A stretch of DNA of 42,385 nucleotides from JBEICQ01 sp040383885 (GTDB lineage Bacteria; Bacteroidota; Bacteroidia; UBA4408), in the NCBI GenBank assembly GCA_040383885.1, contig JBEICQ010000005.1, forward strand, positions 1 through 42,385. The letters run 5' to 3'. Each line of letters opens with the position of its first letter. Positions within the stretch are counted from its first letter, which is position 1. The notes below the pieces were generated by a model. That model was given only the letters and a program-made list of their open reading frames with translations. It did not search any database and was not told the DNA's origin. The position numbers and the translations under genes were made by a program. Positions 1-8,506 of the stretch are shown here, in pieces.

Positions 1-175
1 CATCCAGCGTAATGGCAGTTTCTCCGCGCAACCGCCGATAGGCACTGTCGTTACTAATCTCCAATACACCGGCAATTTCATCAGCCAGTGAAATATTGGG
101 AGGCACCACCTTTTTAATCCTTTTGATGAACTGTTCGGAGAATTTGAAGCTTTTTTCGGCTGTTTTTTTACCCAT
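1..175 (-). CDS. HTH (XRE-like) DNA-binding protein, N-terminal part only
   Basis: The reverse strand opens with ATG at 175 and reads 58 codons before leaving the window, so only the N-terminus is seen. A basic start (MGKKTAEKSFKFSEQF) leads into SLADEIAGVLEISNDSAYRR, then LRGETAIT. This resembles the helix-turn-helix of small Bacteroidota transcription regulators, with LADEIAGVLEIS as the first helices and NDSAYRRLRGE as the recognition helix. No effector domain is visible. An inverted repeat 80 bases upstream could be its operator. The HTH call rests on this short pattern alone; the rest of the protein and any partner gene lie outside the window. Confidence 0.6.
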   Translation of the reverse strand, partial: MGKKTAEKSFKFSEQFIKRIKKVVPPNISLADEIAGVLEISNDSAYRRLRGETAITLD

Positions 176-253
176 TTTGTTTGGTATAAATCCTGAAAAC
201 CAGGATAAAATTAAAACAAAAATCACTAGAAAAGACCCGGTAAAGGTCATGTA

Positions 254-272
254 ATTTGCAAAAAATGCAAAT
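254..272. repeat. Perfect inverted repeat, possible operator
   Basis: The arms ATTTGCA and TGCAAAT are separated by AAAAA, in the 250-bp divergent space between the HTH gene and the secreted protein at 426. A symmetric site beside a regulator gene suggests autoregulation, but this is inference. The T-run after it (276-284) also allows a weak terminator-like hairpin. Confidence 0.4.
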
Positions 273-362
273 GGTTGTTTTTTTGATTATCCGAATTGCA
301 AAAATCGCGTTTCAATCTGCTTTTCCTGAAAACTGCCTTTTTCTTACCCTAATCAGACAAAA

Positions 363-370
363 TACTTTTG
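363..370 (+). promoter_or_regulatory. Bacteroidota -7 element (TACTTTTG)
   Basis: This is an exact match to TAnnTTTG, 55 bases before the ATG at 426. No convincing -33 TTTG is visible upstream. The following leader is A-rich and lacks a Shine-Dalgarno sequence. Confidence 0.5.
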
Positions 371-425
371 ACACCGGAAATGATCACAAACCCATTTCCT
401 GAAACAAAAACAAAAAACAAAAAAC

Positions 426-1481
426 ATGAAAACAACTCTTCAAAACATCATCAGAAAAGCCACAGCAGTAGTAATGATTACAGCAAGCAGTTTTGTGCAG
501 GCACAAACAAAACAAAGTGCTGCTGTTCTTAACATTGATTCCCGAATTGCACAAGTTACTCCGGTAGAGCTTGGCAACATAGTGAGGCTGGAATTACAAC
601 AATTAAATCACTTTAATGTAATTGACAAGTACGATGCTGAGTACATCATCAACAGAGAAAAACTTGTAATTGACAAATGCTATGGAAGACTTTGTCTGAT
701 AGAAATGGGAAAAAGTCTTGGAGTGGATAAAATGATTGGCGGCTCCTACGAAATGATTGAAAAGAAAATCATCGTAAGCCTTAGTCTTGTGGATGTAAAA
801 ACAGGCAGCACAGAAAAAACCTTTACCAAAGAATATCTCGGCCTAAACAAGGAACTGCGATTGATTACCCGACAAAGTCTTAAACAACTTTTGGGAATCC
901 CTATAGATGAAAAAGAACTGATCACAACCACCTCCGAAAATGCATTTCCTAACAAAGTAAATGTTCAGGAAGAATACCTTAAGTTGAGTGGTCCCCGTTT
1001 TGGTGTCATGCTATTTACAGGGGCTTCTGCCTACAAGTTTCAGAGTGCAAGAAGCGCAGGCGGTTATGATGCTCCTTATCCGGGTGTATGGCAGTTTGGT
1101 TATCAATTTGAAAAACAATATCTCAATACCGGTGACATCCAGGTGCTCTTTGAATTTATTCCGATGGTGAACGGACTTGACCAGGGACTTTTCCAACCCA
1201 CTTTTACAGTACTTCATGGAATCCGTAGCAACAAAAACGGTCTTGAATTTGCCTTTGGTCCTACCATGCGCATCTCAAAATTAAATCCCAGCAACCGCAT
1301 GCTCGACAGCAAAGGCGTAGCTGTGTGGAACTCCGATTTTGTTCTTGCCGTGGGAAGATCCTTCCGCTCAGGTAAAATGAATATTCCCGTGAATGTGTTT
1401 TTTATTCCCAATCGCAACGGACATCGCTTCGGACTCTCATTCGGATTCAACATTTCTAAAATAAATCCAAAAAATAATTAA
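426..1481 (+). CDS. Secreted CsgG/TolB-N-like protein with C-terminal barrel-like region
   Basis: The protein has 351 residues. A signal peptide covers residues 1-26 (hydrophobic stretch, VQA before Q27). Residues 30-150 follow the alpha/beta pattern of CsgG/TolB-N-like domains: AAVLNIDSR, then NFNVID-type strand/helix text (HFNVIDKYDAEYI), a Cys pair CYGRLC near 85, GKSLGVDKMIGGSY and VSLSLVDVKTGS. The C-terminal half (about 185-351) has alternating strands ending in FGLSFGFNISK, as in outer-membrane or surface proteins. A promoter-like element lies upstream and a strong terminator downstream, so it is probably monocistronic. The family is inferred from pattern only and the substrate is unknown. 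A periplasmic or outer-membrane location is likely. Confidence 0.6.
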   Translation: MKTTLQNIIRKATAVVMITASSFVQAQTKQSAAVLNIDSRIAQVTPVELGNIVRLELQQLNHFNVIDKYDAEYIINREKLVIDKCYGRLCLIEMGKSLGVDKMIGGSYEMIEKKIIVSLSLVDVKTGSTEKTFTKEYLGLNKELRLITRQSLKQLLGIPIDEKELITTTSENAFPNKVNVQEEYLKLSGPRFGVMLFTGASAYKFQSARSAGGYDAPYPGVWQFGYQFEKQYLNTGDIQVLFEFIPMVNGLDQGLFQPTFTVLHGIRSNKNGLEFAFGPTMRISKLNPSNRMLDSKGVAVWNSDFVLAVGRSFRSGKMNIPVNVFFIPNRNGHRFGLSFGFNISKINPKNN

Positions 1482-1525
1482 TGATTATTCTGCTTTCATA
1501 CATTTAATCCCAGCCTTACTGCCAG

Positions 1526-1554
1526 CCCCCGGAAAAATAAGCCGGGGGTTTTTT
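1526..1554 (+). terminator. Rho-independent terminator
   Basis: A CCCCCGG / CCGGGGG stem with a 9-base loop is followed by six T's, 44 bases after the stop at 1481. The minus-strand flank has no T-run, so it acts in one direction. Confidence 0.9.
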
Positions 1555-1680
1555 ATTCCAGTGGAGTTTTTGGTTGCATTTTTTTACTGCCCCTGAACAA
1601 AAAACTGCTTAGTGATCGAAAGAATTCTTACCGGAGAATTTTAGAGAAGCAAATGATTGGACACAGGTGCAAAACGGCAT

Positions 1681-2245
1681 TCAATTCAGGGAAGGATCGA
1701 TTGGGAAGTTGGCAATAATAGAATAATCTCCACCCAGTTCACGCAATATTCTTGCCCATAAATCTTCGGTATCAAAACTAAAAAGATGCTTGCCTCCCAA
1801 CTTGGTCACGATCCAGCTTTCGTCGGCAATTTCTCTCTCCAGTTGTCCCGCACTCCAACCACTATAACCAATAAAAAAGCGGACATCTCCTGGACCAATC
1901 ACATTATCTAAAATCATTTCGCGAAGCACCCTGTATTCGCCACCAAAAAAAAATACCGGGAACAATCTCAAGACTTTGTGGGATATCAGCGCCAAGTGTG
2001 TGCAGATAATACATGTTGTTTTTGCCCACCGGACCACCCATATACACCGGCCAGTTTTTTCCTTTAAAATCAGGAACGGCCTGCGCCAGTGAAACATCCA
2101 TCTCCTTATTGAGCACAAATCCAACAGAACCTTCCTTGCCATGCTCGGTTAAAAAAATGACCGATCTGCTGAAGTGCATTTCATCCAAACAGGGATCTGC
2201 CAAAAGAAACCTGCCTTTGCGAGGATCGAGTTTTGATATTCCCAT
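1681..2245 (-). pseudogene. yqgE: YqgE/AlgH family protein, split by a -1 base frameshift
   Basis: The reading frame starts at 2245 (MGISKLDPRKGRFLLADPCL) and shows the YqgE signatures: SVIFLTEHG, GSVGFVLNK and VYMGGPVGKNN. It runs out of frame at a run of nine A's on the plus strand (1945-1953). The remainder (FGGEYRVLREMI, RFFIGYSGWSAGQLE, then SW and the C-terminal helix to residue ~187) continues in another frame to the stop at 1681. Removing one base from the run restores VPGIFFGGEY and a full-length protein of about 187 residues, the usual family size. No other lesion is visible. A sequencing error, a recent mutation or polymerase slippage are all possible. YqgE is a widely conserved protein of uncertain biochemical function. 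Confidence 0.85.
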
Positions 2246-2297
2246 GCCTTGATTAGAGATGTTTTAGTTTCGTACCTTGTTGCACACAATTCATATC

Positions 2298-2696
2298 ATG
2301 AAGAGAATAGTCCCTGTTTTTATTTTCGGTGCCATCACTTTATTATCTGTGCATGCATCCTGCCGTACAGGCAAAGATACATCACAAGCCGCCTCCACAA
2401 AAATCGAAAACACCTATGATGCTGTAATTTCTTTCTTCAGCATCGGACAAGGCGTGGATTACCTCAGAAAACAGGCTTTTGATAAGTTGATGAGAGATTT
2501 TGAAGAAAAAGAAAAAGTAAAACTCACAACAGAATCCTATTCCTGGGGAAGGGAAGGTGAGGTAGATGTTTGTATCCGTTTCACCGGACTCACCAAAAAA
2601 CAACAATCTGGGTTGATTGCTCAGATCGAAAGTCTGATCAGGGAATCTTCCCTGATTCGGATGGGCAGGAATGTGTCTTGTGAACACAAGCGCTAA
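2298..2696 (+). CDS. Small putative lipoprotein, unknown function
   Basis: The protein has 132 residues if begun at ATG 2298 (MKRIVPVFIFGAITLL); an upstream in-frame TTG at 2277 would add seven residues that weaken the signal peptide. A hydrophobic signal ends at HAS-C22, a loose lipobox that makes it a probable lipoprotein. The mature part has one alpha/beta region: YDAVISFFSIGQGVD, a helix with KLMRDFEEKEKVK, then strands SYSWGREGEVDVCIRF. It ends with GLTKKQQSGLIAQI and SLIRMGRNVSCEHKR. I do not recognise the family. It is divergent from yqgE with about 50 bases between the starts. Confidence 0.6.
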   Translation: MKRIVPVFIFGAITLLSVHASCRTGKDTSQAASTKIENTYDAVISFFSIGQGVDYLRKQAFDKLMRDFEEKEKVKLTTESYSWGREGEVDVCIRFTGLTKKQQSGLIAQIESLIRESSLIRMGRNVSCEHKR

Positions 2697-2786
2697 ACCC
2701 GGATAAAAAAATTGTTTTTTGAAAAACACCTGAATTACAGAGACATAAACCAAGACAAAAAGGGGTGTCGCTGAACTTATTTTGAG

Positions 2787-2794
2787 TAATTTCG
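2787..2794 (+). promoter_or_regulatory. -7-like element TAATTTCG before pckA
   Basis: It matches TAnnTTTG with one mismatch and is followed by GCACC, a common continuation in this phylum. It lies 24 bases before the pckA ATG. No clear -33 element is visible. Confidence 0.4.
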
Positions 2795-2818
2795 CACCTT
2801 ATAAAAAATCTCATCAGC

Positions 2819-4432
2819 ATGAATGATTACGGCACAAAAGCCCCGGAAGCAAACTTGGCTTCCATCGGCCTCAGTCAGGTTGAAGCAGCCTATTGGAATC
2901 TCAGTCCTGCCGACCTGGTGGAGGATACCATCCTCCGCGGAGAAGGTGTTCTGACCAATACCGGTGCTCTTGCAGTGGATACCGGTGAATTTACCGGGCG
3001 TTCTCCCAAAGACAAATTTATTGTTCTCGACGATGTTACCCGCGACACGGTATGGTGGGGTGATGTAAACATCAAGTTTGACTCTGCCAAATTTGATGTG
3101 CTTTACAACCGCATGTGTGCATACCTTACCGGAAAAGAAGTGTATGTGCGTGATGCTTATGCTTGCGCCGATCCGGCTTATCGCCTTAATATTCGCGTGG
3201 TAACAGAGTTTCCCTGGAGCAACCTGTTTGCCAACAACCTCTTCCTGCGACCCACCCTGGAGGAAATTCTCACTTTCAATCCCGAATGGCACATCATCTG
3301 CGCCCCCGGCTTCAAAGCCAACCCCGAGATTGATGGCACCCGCCAGCACAATTTTGCCGTACTTAATTTAACACGGAAAGTTATCCTCATCGGAGGCACA
3401 GCCTATACAGGTGAAATCAAAAAAGGGATATTCTCTTTGCTTAACTATTTGCTTCCTCAGGACAAAGGGGTGCTGTCTATGCATTGTTCAGCCAACATGG
3501 GTGAAAATGGAGATACGGCTCTGTTTTTTGGTCTTAGTGGCACAGGAAAAACAACCCTCAGCGCAGATCCTAACCGCAGGCTGATTGGTGATGATGAGCA
3601 CGGTTGGAGTGAAAAAAGTATTTTCAACTTCGAAGGGGGGTGCTATGCCAAATGCGTTGACCTTACCGAAGAGAAAGAACCACAGATTTACAAAGCCATC
3701 CGCTTCGGAGCTCTGCTGGAAAACATTGAATTTAAAAACCAGTTCGGAGAGGTAGATTTTGAAAACATCAGCAAAACGGAAAATACCCGTGTGGCTTATC
3801 CCATTCATCATATTGCCAATGCTCTTGAACCTTCCTACGGACCGGCACCAAAAAACATCTTCTTCCTTACCTGCGATGCATTCGGCATCCTGCCACCCAT
3901 TTCAAAGTTAAGCAAGGGGCAAGCCATGTATCACTTTGTGAGCGGATATACCGCCAAGGTTGCAGGAACAGAAGTGGGTATTACCGAACCTACCCTCACC
4001 TTCTCTGCCTGTTTCGGAAAAGTGTTCCTGCCATTGCACCCCACCAAATATGCCGATCTGCTCGGAAAAAAACTGGAAGGCGCCAATATCAATGTGTGGC
4101 TTGTAAACACAGGATGGAGCGGAGGAAGTTTCGGAGTAGGAAGCCGTATCAAACTGTCTTACACCCGTGCCCTGATTACCGCTGCACTCAGTGGAGAACT
4201 GAACAATGTAATGTATGATACCCTGCCGGTGTTTAACCTGCAATATCCTACTGCCTGCAATGGCGTTCCCCCTGAACTTCTGAACCCCCGCAACACCTGG
4301 GCCGATAAAAATGCATACGATGAAAAAGCGCGTAAACTCGCCCATTCTTTTGTTCAGAATTTTGAACAGTATGCTGCTTTTGCCAACAAGGAAACTCTGG
4401 ATGCAGCGCCCTCTCTGAGTGTGCCCGCCTGA
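2819..4432 (+). CDS. pckA: Phosphoenolpyruvate carboxykinase (ATP)
   Basis: This 537-residue protein converts oxaloacetate and ATP to phosphoenolpyruvate, CO2 and ADP, the first committed step of gluconeogenesis in the cytosol. Visible signatures are TGEFTGRSPKDKF (N-terminal, oxaloacetate side), the P-loop GLSGTGKTT at about residues 238-246, the metal-binding LIGDDEHGW at about 259-267, FEGGCYAK, and the C-terminal NTGWSGG and GVGSRIKLSYTRALI. Length and motif order match ATP-type PEPCK, not the GTP type. The ATG at 2819 follows a -7-like element. A strong hairpin terminator closes the gene, so it is probably a single-gene unit. Confidence 0.98.
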   Translation: MNDYGTKAPEANLASIGLSQVEAAYWNLSPADLVEDTILRGEGVLTNTGALAVDTGEFTGRSPKDKFIVLDDVTRDTVWWGDVNIKFDSAKFDVLYNRMCAYLTGKEVYVRDAYACADPAYRLNIRVVTEFPWSNLFANNLFLRPTLEEILTFNPEWHIICAPGFKANPEIDGTRQHNFAVLNLTRKVILIGGTAYTGEIKKGIFSLLNYLLPQDKGVLSMHCSANMGENGDTALFFGLSGTGKTTLSADPNRRLIGDDEHGWSEKSIFNFEGGCYAKCVDLTEEKEPQIYKAIRFGALLENIEFKNQFGEVDFENISKTENTRVAYPIHHIANALEPSYGPAPKNIFFLTCDAFGILPPISKLSKGQAMYHFVSGYTAKVAGTEVGITEPTLTFSACFGKVFLPLHPTKYADLLGKKLEGANINVWLVNTGWSGGSFGVGSRIKLSYTRALITAALSGELNNVMYDTLPVFNLQYPTACNGVPPELLNPRNTWADKNAYDEKARKLAHSFVQNFEQYAAFANKETLDAAPSLSVPA

Positions 4433-4459
4433 TTGTTCAAACGCATATAAACAGCTCCC

Positions 4460-4486
4460 GGCCACTGCTTTGCAGTGGCCTTTTTT
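4460..4486 (+). terminator. Rho-independent terminator after pckA
   Basis: A perfect nine-base stem GGCCACTGC / GCAGTGGCC with a TTT loop is followed by six T's, 27 bases after the pckA stop. Confidence 0.95.
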
Positions 4487-4532
4487 GTGCATATATATTG
4501 ATAAATATTAAGGCTTTCGGACAGGATATTGA

Positions 4533-4540
4533 ATACCTTC
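4533..4540 (+). promoter_or_regulatory. -7-like element TACCTTCG before purH
   Basis: It has one mismatch to TAnnTTTG and lies only ten bases before the purH ATG at 4550. If real, the leader is very short, and the upstream TTG start at 4529 could not be used. Confidence 0.35.
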
Positions 4541-4549
4541 GGCTTTGCC

Positions 4550-6061
4550 ATGAAAACCCCTGCATCCATACGCACAGCCCTTATTTCAGTGTACCACAAA
4601 GAGGGCCTCGAACCCATCATCCAACGCCTGCATGAATTACAAGTAACCATCTATTCAACCGGAGGCACCAAGCATTTTATTGAATCAGCAGGTATCCCTG
4701 TAAAAGGGGTTGAGACCATTACAGGTTATCCATCTATTCTTGGGGGCAGGGTAAAAACCTTGCATCCTGCCGTATTCGGTGGAATCCTCCGCAGAGAAGA
4801 GGTGGCTTCCGACAGCGAAGAGCTGAATACTTATCAAATTCCTGCTTTCGACCTTGTTATGGTAGATCTTTATCCTTTTGAAGAAACTCTTGCGCAGGGA
4901 TCTCCTGAAGCAGATATTATAGAAAAAATTGACATCGGCGGAGTTTCCCTCATTCGTGCTGCCGCTAAAAATCATACGCATGTACTGGTGGTCTGTAAAC
5001 CTTCCCAGTATCCCTCCTTGCTGGGATTGCTGGAACAAGGCAACACCACCACATCCGAAATCCGCAAGCTGTTCGCGCGCGACGCCTTTGCACATACGGC
5101 TGCTTATGATACAGCCATCGCTTCCTGGTTTGCAGGACATCCCGTTGCGCTTCCCCTGCAGGCACCAAACCCCTTGAGGTATGGAGAAAATCCCCACCAA
5201 AAAGGTAGTTACATCCCATCCGAAAAAGCTTTTTTTCATCAGCTTGCCGGCAAGGAAATGTCCTACAACAATTACCTCGATGCGGATGCGGCCATGCGAC
5301 TTATGGCTGAATTCAGCCGTTGTACTTTTGCTGTAATCAAACACAACAATGCCTGTGGTATTGCCTCTGACATAAATACTGAAGATGCCTGCCGCCGAGC
5401 ACTTGCTTGCGATCCTGTTTCGGCATTTGGAGGTGTGCTCATCTGCAACCGCGAGATAAATGCGGCAACGGCCCTGCTGCTGAACGACCTGTTTTTTGAA
5501 ATCCTCATTGCGCCTTCCTTCAGCGGGGAAGCGCTTCAGAAGTTAAAATCAAAACCGAATCGTATCCTTCTTACCGGCAGCGGAGAACCTTTTCCATCTC
5601 TGCAATACCGTTCGGTTTTTAACGGACTACTTGTGCAACAGAACGACGATACCCTGGTGTCTCCGGAAGCCCTTCGCATCATGAGCAGCAGACACCCGAC
5701 AATGGAGGAGGTATCCGACCTTGTGTTTGCCAACAAAGTAGTGAAACACTCCAGGTCAAACGCAATCGTGCTGGTCCATCAGGAAACCCTTCTTGCCAGC
5801 GGAGTGGGCCAAACTTCAAGGGTAGATGCCCTCAAACAAGCCATTGCCAAAGCCCGCGGCTTCGGATTTTCCCTTGAGGGAGCCTGTATGGCATCAGATG
5901 CGTTTTTCCCTTTTCCGGACTGCGTGGAAATTGCAGCAGAGGCAGGTATAAGCGCCATCATTCAGCCTGGCGGGTCCGTCAAAGACAAAGATTCGGTTGA
6001 GATGGCAGAGAAAAAAAATATTTCCATGGTATTTAGCGGAATTAGACACTTCAGACACTGA
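4550..6061 (+). CDS. purH: Bifunctional AICAR transformylase / IMP cyclohydrolase
   Basis: This enzyme catalyses the last two steps of de novo IMP synthesis. The N-terminal MGS-fold cyclohydrolase (about residues 1-140) shows RTALISVYHKEGL, YSTGGT, GGRVKTLHP and KIDIGGVSLIRAAAKN. The C-terminal transformylase shows LRYGENPHQKG, the catalytic KHNNACG near 265, AFGGV, and PFPDCVE plus IIQPGGSVKD near the end. About 503 residues is normal. ATG 4550 (MKTPASIRTALIS) is preferred to the in-frame TTG at 4529 because the family starts close to the RTALISV strand. mreB follows after 34 bases with its own -7 element. Confidence 0.97.
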   Translation: MKTPASIRTALISVYHKEGLEPIIQRLHELQVTIYSTGGTKHFIESAGIPVKGVETITGYPSILGGRVKTLHPAVFGGILRREEVASDSEELNTYQIPAFDLVMVDLYPFEETLAQGSPEADIIEKIDIGGVSLIRAAAKNHTHVLVVCKPSQYPSLLGLLEQGNTTTSEIRKLFARDAFAHTAAYDTAIASWFAGHPVALPLQAPNPLRYGENPHQKGSYIPSEKAFFHQLAGKEMSYNNYLDADAAMRLMAEFSRCTFAVIKHNNACGIASDINTEDACRRALACDPVSAFGGVLICNREINAATALLLNDLFFEILIAPSFSGEALQKLKSKPNRILLTGSGEPFPSLQYRSVFNGLLVQQNDDTLVSPEALRIMSSRHPTMEEVSDLVFANKVVKHSRSNAIVLVHQETLLASGVGQTSRVDALKQAIAKARGFGFSLEGACMASDAFFPFPDCVEIAAEAGISAIIQPGGSVKDKDSVEMAEKKNISMVFSGIRHFRH

Positions 6062-6070
6062 TTTTCGTTT

Positions 6071-6078
6071 TACCTTTA
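6071..6078 (+). promoter_or_regulatory. -7-like element TACCTTTA before mreB
   Basis: It is one mismatch from TAnnTTTG and lies 18 bases before the mreB ATG. It would let the mre operon be transcribed independently of purH, which ends ten bases earlier. Confidence 0.4.
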
Positions 6079-6095
6079 GCACTCATTATTTACAC

Positions 6096-7118
6096 ATGGC
6101 ATTGTTCGATATACTTACCGAGGAAATTGCGATTGACCTTGGAACTGCCAACACCATCATCATCTCCAACGACAAAGTGGTTGTGGATGAACCTTCCATT
6201 GTTGCGCGCGACAGAACCAGCGGCAAGGTAATTGCCGTAGGAAAACAAGCCATGCAGATGCATGGAAAAACGCACGAGAACATCAAGACTATTCGTCCAC
6301 TGAAAGATGGCGTAATTGCTGACTTTGAAGCAGCTGAGGAGATGATCAAGGGAATGATCAAAATGATTCATCCCAAGCGAAGAATTTTCCATCCTTCCCT
6401 TCGCATGGTCATCTGTATCCCTTCCGGAATTACAGAGGTGGAGAAAAGGGCCGTTCGTGACTCCGCCGAGCATGCGGGTGCCAAGGAAGTGTATATGATT
6501 CACGAACCGATGGCAGCTGCCATTGGCATTGGCATCGATGTGGAAGAACCCATGGGCAATATGATTATCGACATCGGAGGAGGTACTTCCGAGATTGCCA
6601 TCATCGCCCTGGGGGGTATCGTATGTGAAAAATCTATCCGAATAGCGGGAGATGAGTTCACAGCAGATGTGGAAGAATACATGCGCCGGCAACACAACAT
6701 CCTCATCGGAGAGCGCTCTGCCGAAAAGGTAAAGATTGAGGTAGGTGCTGCATCCGCGGAGCTTGAAAACCCTCCTCCCGACTTTGCCGTTCACGGAAGA
6801 GACCTGCTTACAGGAATTCCCAAGGAAATAACCGTCTCTTATACTGAGATTGCCCATGCACTGGACAAATCCATTTCCAAAATTGAAGAAGCTATCCTGA
6901 GTGCCCTGGAAATGTGTCCTCCCGAATTGGCTGCCGACATATACCGCACCGGCATCTACCTCGCTGGTGGAGGTTCCATGTTGCGCGGACTCGACAAACG
7001 GGTATCTCTGAAAACCAAGCTTCCGGTGCATATTGCCGAGGATCCGCTTAGGGCTGTAGCCAGAGGAACAGGAATTGCACTTAAGAATGTTGGTAAATTC
7101 AAATTCCTCATTCGCTAA
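6096..7118 (+). CDS. mreB: Rod-shape determining actin homologue MreB
   Basis: MreB is the cytoplasmic filament protein that positions the elongation machinery. At 340 residues it has normal length. It begins MALFDILTEEIAIDLGTANT (phosphate-1 loop), then VVVDEPSIVA, GVIADFEAAEEMI, the connecting MIHEPMAAAIGIG, phosphate-2 MIIDIGGGTSEIA, and the C-terminal adenosine motif YLAGGGSMLRGLD. A longer frame open from 5997 overlaps purH and adds 33 residues with no family counterpart, so ATG 6096 is chosen. It heads the mreB-mreC-mreD-mrdA order. No Shine-Dalgarno sequence is present. Confidence 0.97.
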   Translation: MALFDILTEEIAIDLGTANTIIISNDKVVVDEPSIVARDRTSGKVIAVGKQAMQMHGKTHENIKTIRPLKDGVIADFEAAEEMIKGMIKMIHPKRRIFHPSLRMVICIPSGITEVEKRAVRDSAEHAGAKEVYMIHEPMAAAIGIGIDVEEPMGNMIIDIGGGTSEIAIIALGGIVCEKSIRIAGDEFTADVEEYMRRQHNILIGERSAEKVKIEVGAASAELENPPPDFAVHGRDLLTGIPKEITVSYTEIAHALDKSISKIEEAILSALEMCPPELAADIYRTGIYLAGGGSMLRGLDKRVSLKTKLPVHIAEDPLRAVARGTGIALKNVGKFKFLIR

Positions 7119-7161
7119 ATCCACGAACGAAGCCATTACTTTAGCCTCCCGTTAAAGGGCC

Positions 7162-7995
7162 GTGCGTAACCTCGTCGTATTTTTTTACCGCAATGTCAAC
7201 CTCTTTGTGTTCATCATCCTGGAGGGATTCTGCCTGTTTTTGCTTTATAGCCGCAACCACTACCAGAAAGCCGCGTTTATCAGCTCCAGCAACCGAATAG
7301 CAGGTGATATCTTTACCACTGTAAACAGCATGCAGGAATATTTTCACCTGAAAGAAACCAACGAAAATCTCGCCATCGAAAATGCCACCCTACGCAACTT
7401 GCTGAGAAGTGCTTATCATGCAGTTGATTTGCGTGAAAAAAGCGTGAATGATACTTCTTACCATATGCAGTATCGTTACATTACTGCCAGAGTAATCAAC
7501 AATTCTGTGAACAGACGAAACAACTTTCTTACCCTTGGGGTAGGCTCCCTCCAGGGAATCAAATCCGAAATGGCTGTAATTACCAGCAATGGTATCGTTG
7601 GTATTACCAAGGATGTTTCTCCACACTACACCTCTGTATTAAGTATACTTAATAAGGAAGCCCGCATCAGTGCCAAAATAAAAAAGAACGATTATTTCGG
7701 CTCACTCTATTGGGAAGGCGGAGATTACCGCATCGCTACCTTGTCGGATATTCCTACACATGTTCCCCTGGCGGTGGGTGATACGGTAACCACCAATACT
7801 TTTTCGGCCATCTTCCCCGACAACATCCTTATTGGTACACTCTCCTCCGTGAAGGTAAAACCGGGAGATAATTTTTATACCCTTACAGTCAGGTTTTCGG
7901 CCAACCTCAAAAACATCACACATGTATATGTGATTAAAAATCTGCTGAAGGAAGAGCAAAAAGCGCTCGAAGAAAAATCACAAAATGATAAGTGA
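7162..7995 (+). CDS. mreC: Rod-shape determining protein MreC
   Basis: This 277-residue protein starts at GTG 7162. A transmembrane segment near the N-terminus (residues about 12-29, VNLFVFIILEGFCLFLLY) is followed by a coiled-coil stretch with QEYFHLKETNENLAIENATL. The periplasmic beta domain shows YITARVINNSVNRRNNFLTL, GVGSLQGIKSEMAVITSNGIVG-type text, and the VGDTVTTN-type repeat. MreC links MreB to the transpeptidase and other elongasome proteins. It overlaps mreD by 11 bases, which suggests translational coupling. Confidence 0.95.
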   Translation: MRNLVVFFYRNVNLFVFIILEGFCLFLLYSRNHYQKAAFISSSNRIAGDIFTTVNSMQEYFHLKETNENLAIENATLRNLLRSAYHAVDLREKSVNDTSYHMQYRYITARVINNSVNRRNNFLTLGVGSLQGIKSEMAVITSNGIVGITKDVSPHYTSVLSILNKEARISAKIKKNDYFGSLYWEGGDYRIATLSDIPTHVPLAVGDTVTTNTFSAIFPDNILIGTLSSVKVKPGDNFYTLTVRFSANLKNITHVYVIKNLLKEEQKALEEKSQNDK

Positions 7996-8506
7996 CCTGA
8001 TTTCAAATACACTTCGTTTCGCCATTCTACTGGTGCTGCAACTTTTTGTGTTCAACAACATTCAGTTTAGCGGATATATAAATCCGATGGTTTATATCCT
8101 CTTTGTGATGATGCTTCCTTTTGAAACGCCCGTTTGGCTTGTCCTTTTCTCCTCCTTTCTGCTGGGAACCCTGCTCGACATTTTCTGCGACACACCGGGC
8201 TTACACGGCACTTCTGTCGTGCTGCTTGCCTTCCTTCGAAAATTTGTGCTCAACTTATTCTCTCCCCGAGACGGATACGAAAGCAATACCTCTCCCACGC
8301 TCTATCAGTTGGGCTTTGGCTGGTACATATGGTATGCTTCCATCATGGTACTGATTCACCACCTCACCTTCTTTTTACTGGAAGCCCATCGCTTTGCAGA
8401 ATTGCATAAAACCCTCTTCCGCTCATTGGCAAGCGGACTGCTCACCCTGGTGTTTGCTCTCCTCTATCAATACCTGATTTACCGCCCCGGTAGCGCAAAA
8501 TCATGA
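7985..8506 (+). CDS. mreD: Rod-shape determining membrane protein MreD
   Basis: The protein has 173 residues, with five to six predicted hydrophobic segments and few charged residues between them. These include FAILLVLQLFVFNNI, PMVYILFVMMLPF, VLFSSFLLGTLLDIF, SIMVLIHHLTFFLLEA and LASGLLTLVFALLYQYLI. GTLLDIFCDTPGLHG matches the conserved MreD motif (LLxDxxxxxxLG). Synteny between mreC and mrdA supports the call. The stop overlaps the mrdA start as ATGA. Confidence 0.93.
   Translation: MISDLISNTLRFAILLVLQLFVFNNIQFSGYINPMVYILFVMMLPFETPVWLVLFSSFLLGTLLDIFCDTPGLHGTSVVLLAFLRKFVLNLFSPRDGYESNTSPTLYQLGFGWYIWYASIMVLIHHLTFFLLEAHRFAELHKTLFRSLASGLLTLVFALLYQYLIYRPGSAKS

Noticed and set aside
5997..6095. 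N-terminal extension of mreB into purH
   Set aside because: Family starts at MALFDILTEEIAIDLG; the extra 33 residues have no match and a -7 element lies between.
6090..7136. 348-codon minus-strand frame opposite mreB
   Set aside because: It is an antisense shadow of a strongly conserved gene; its translation has no domain pattern.
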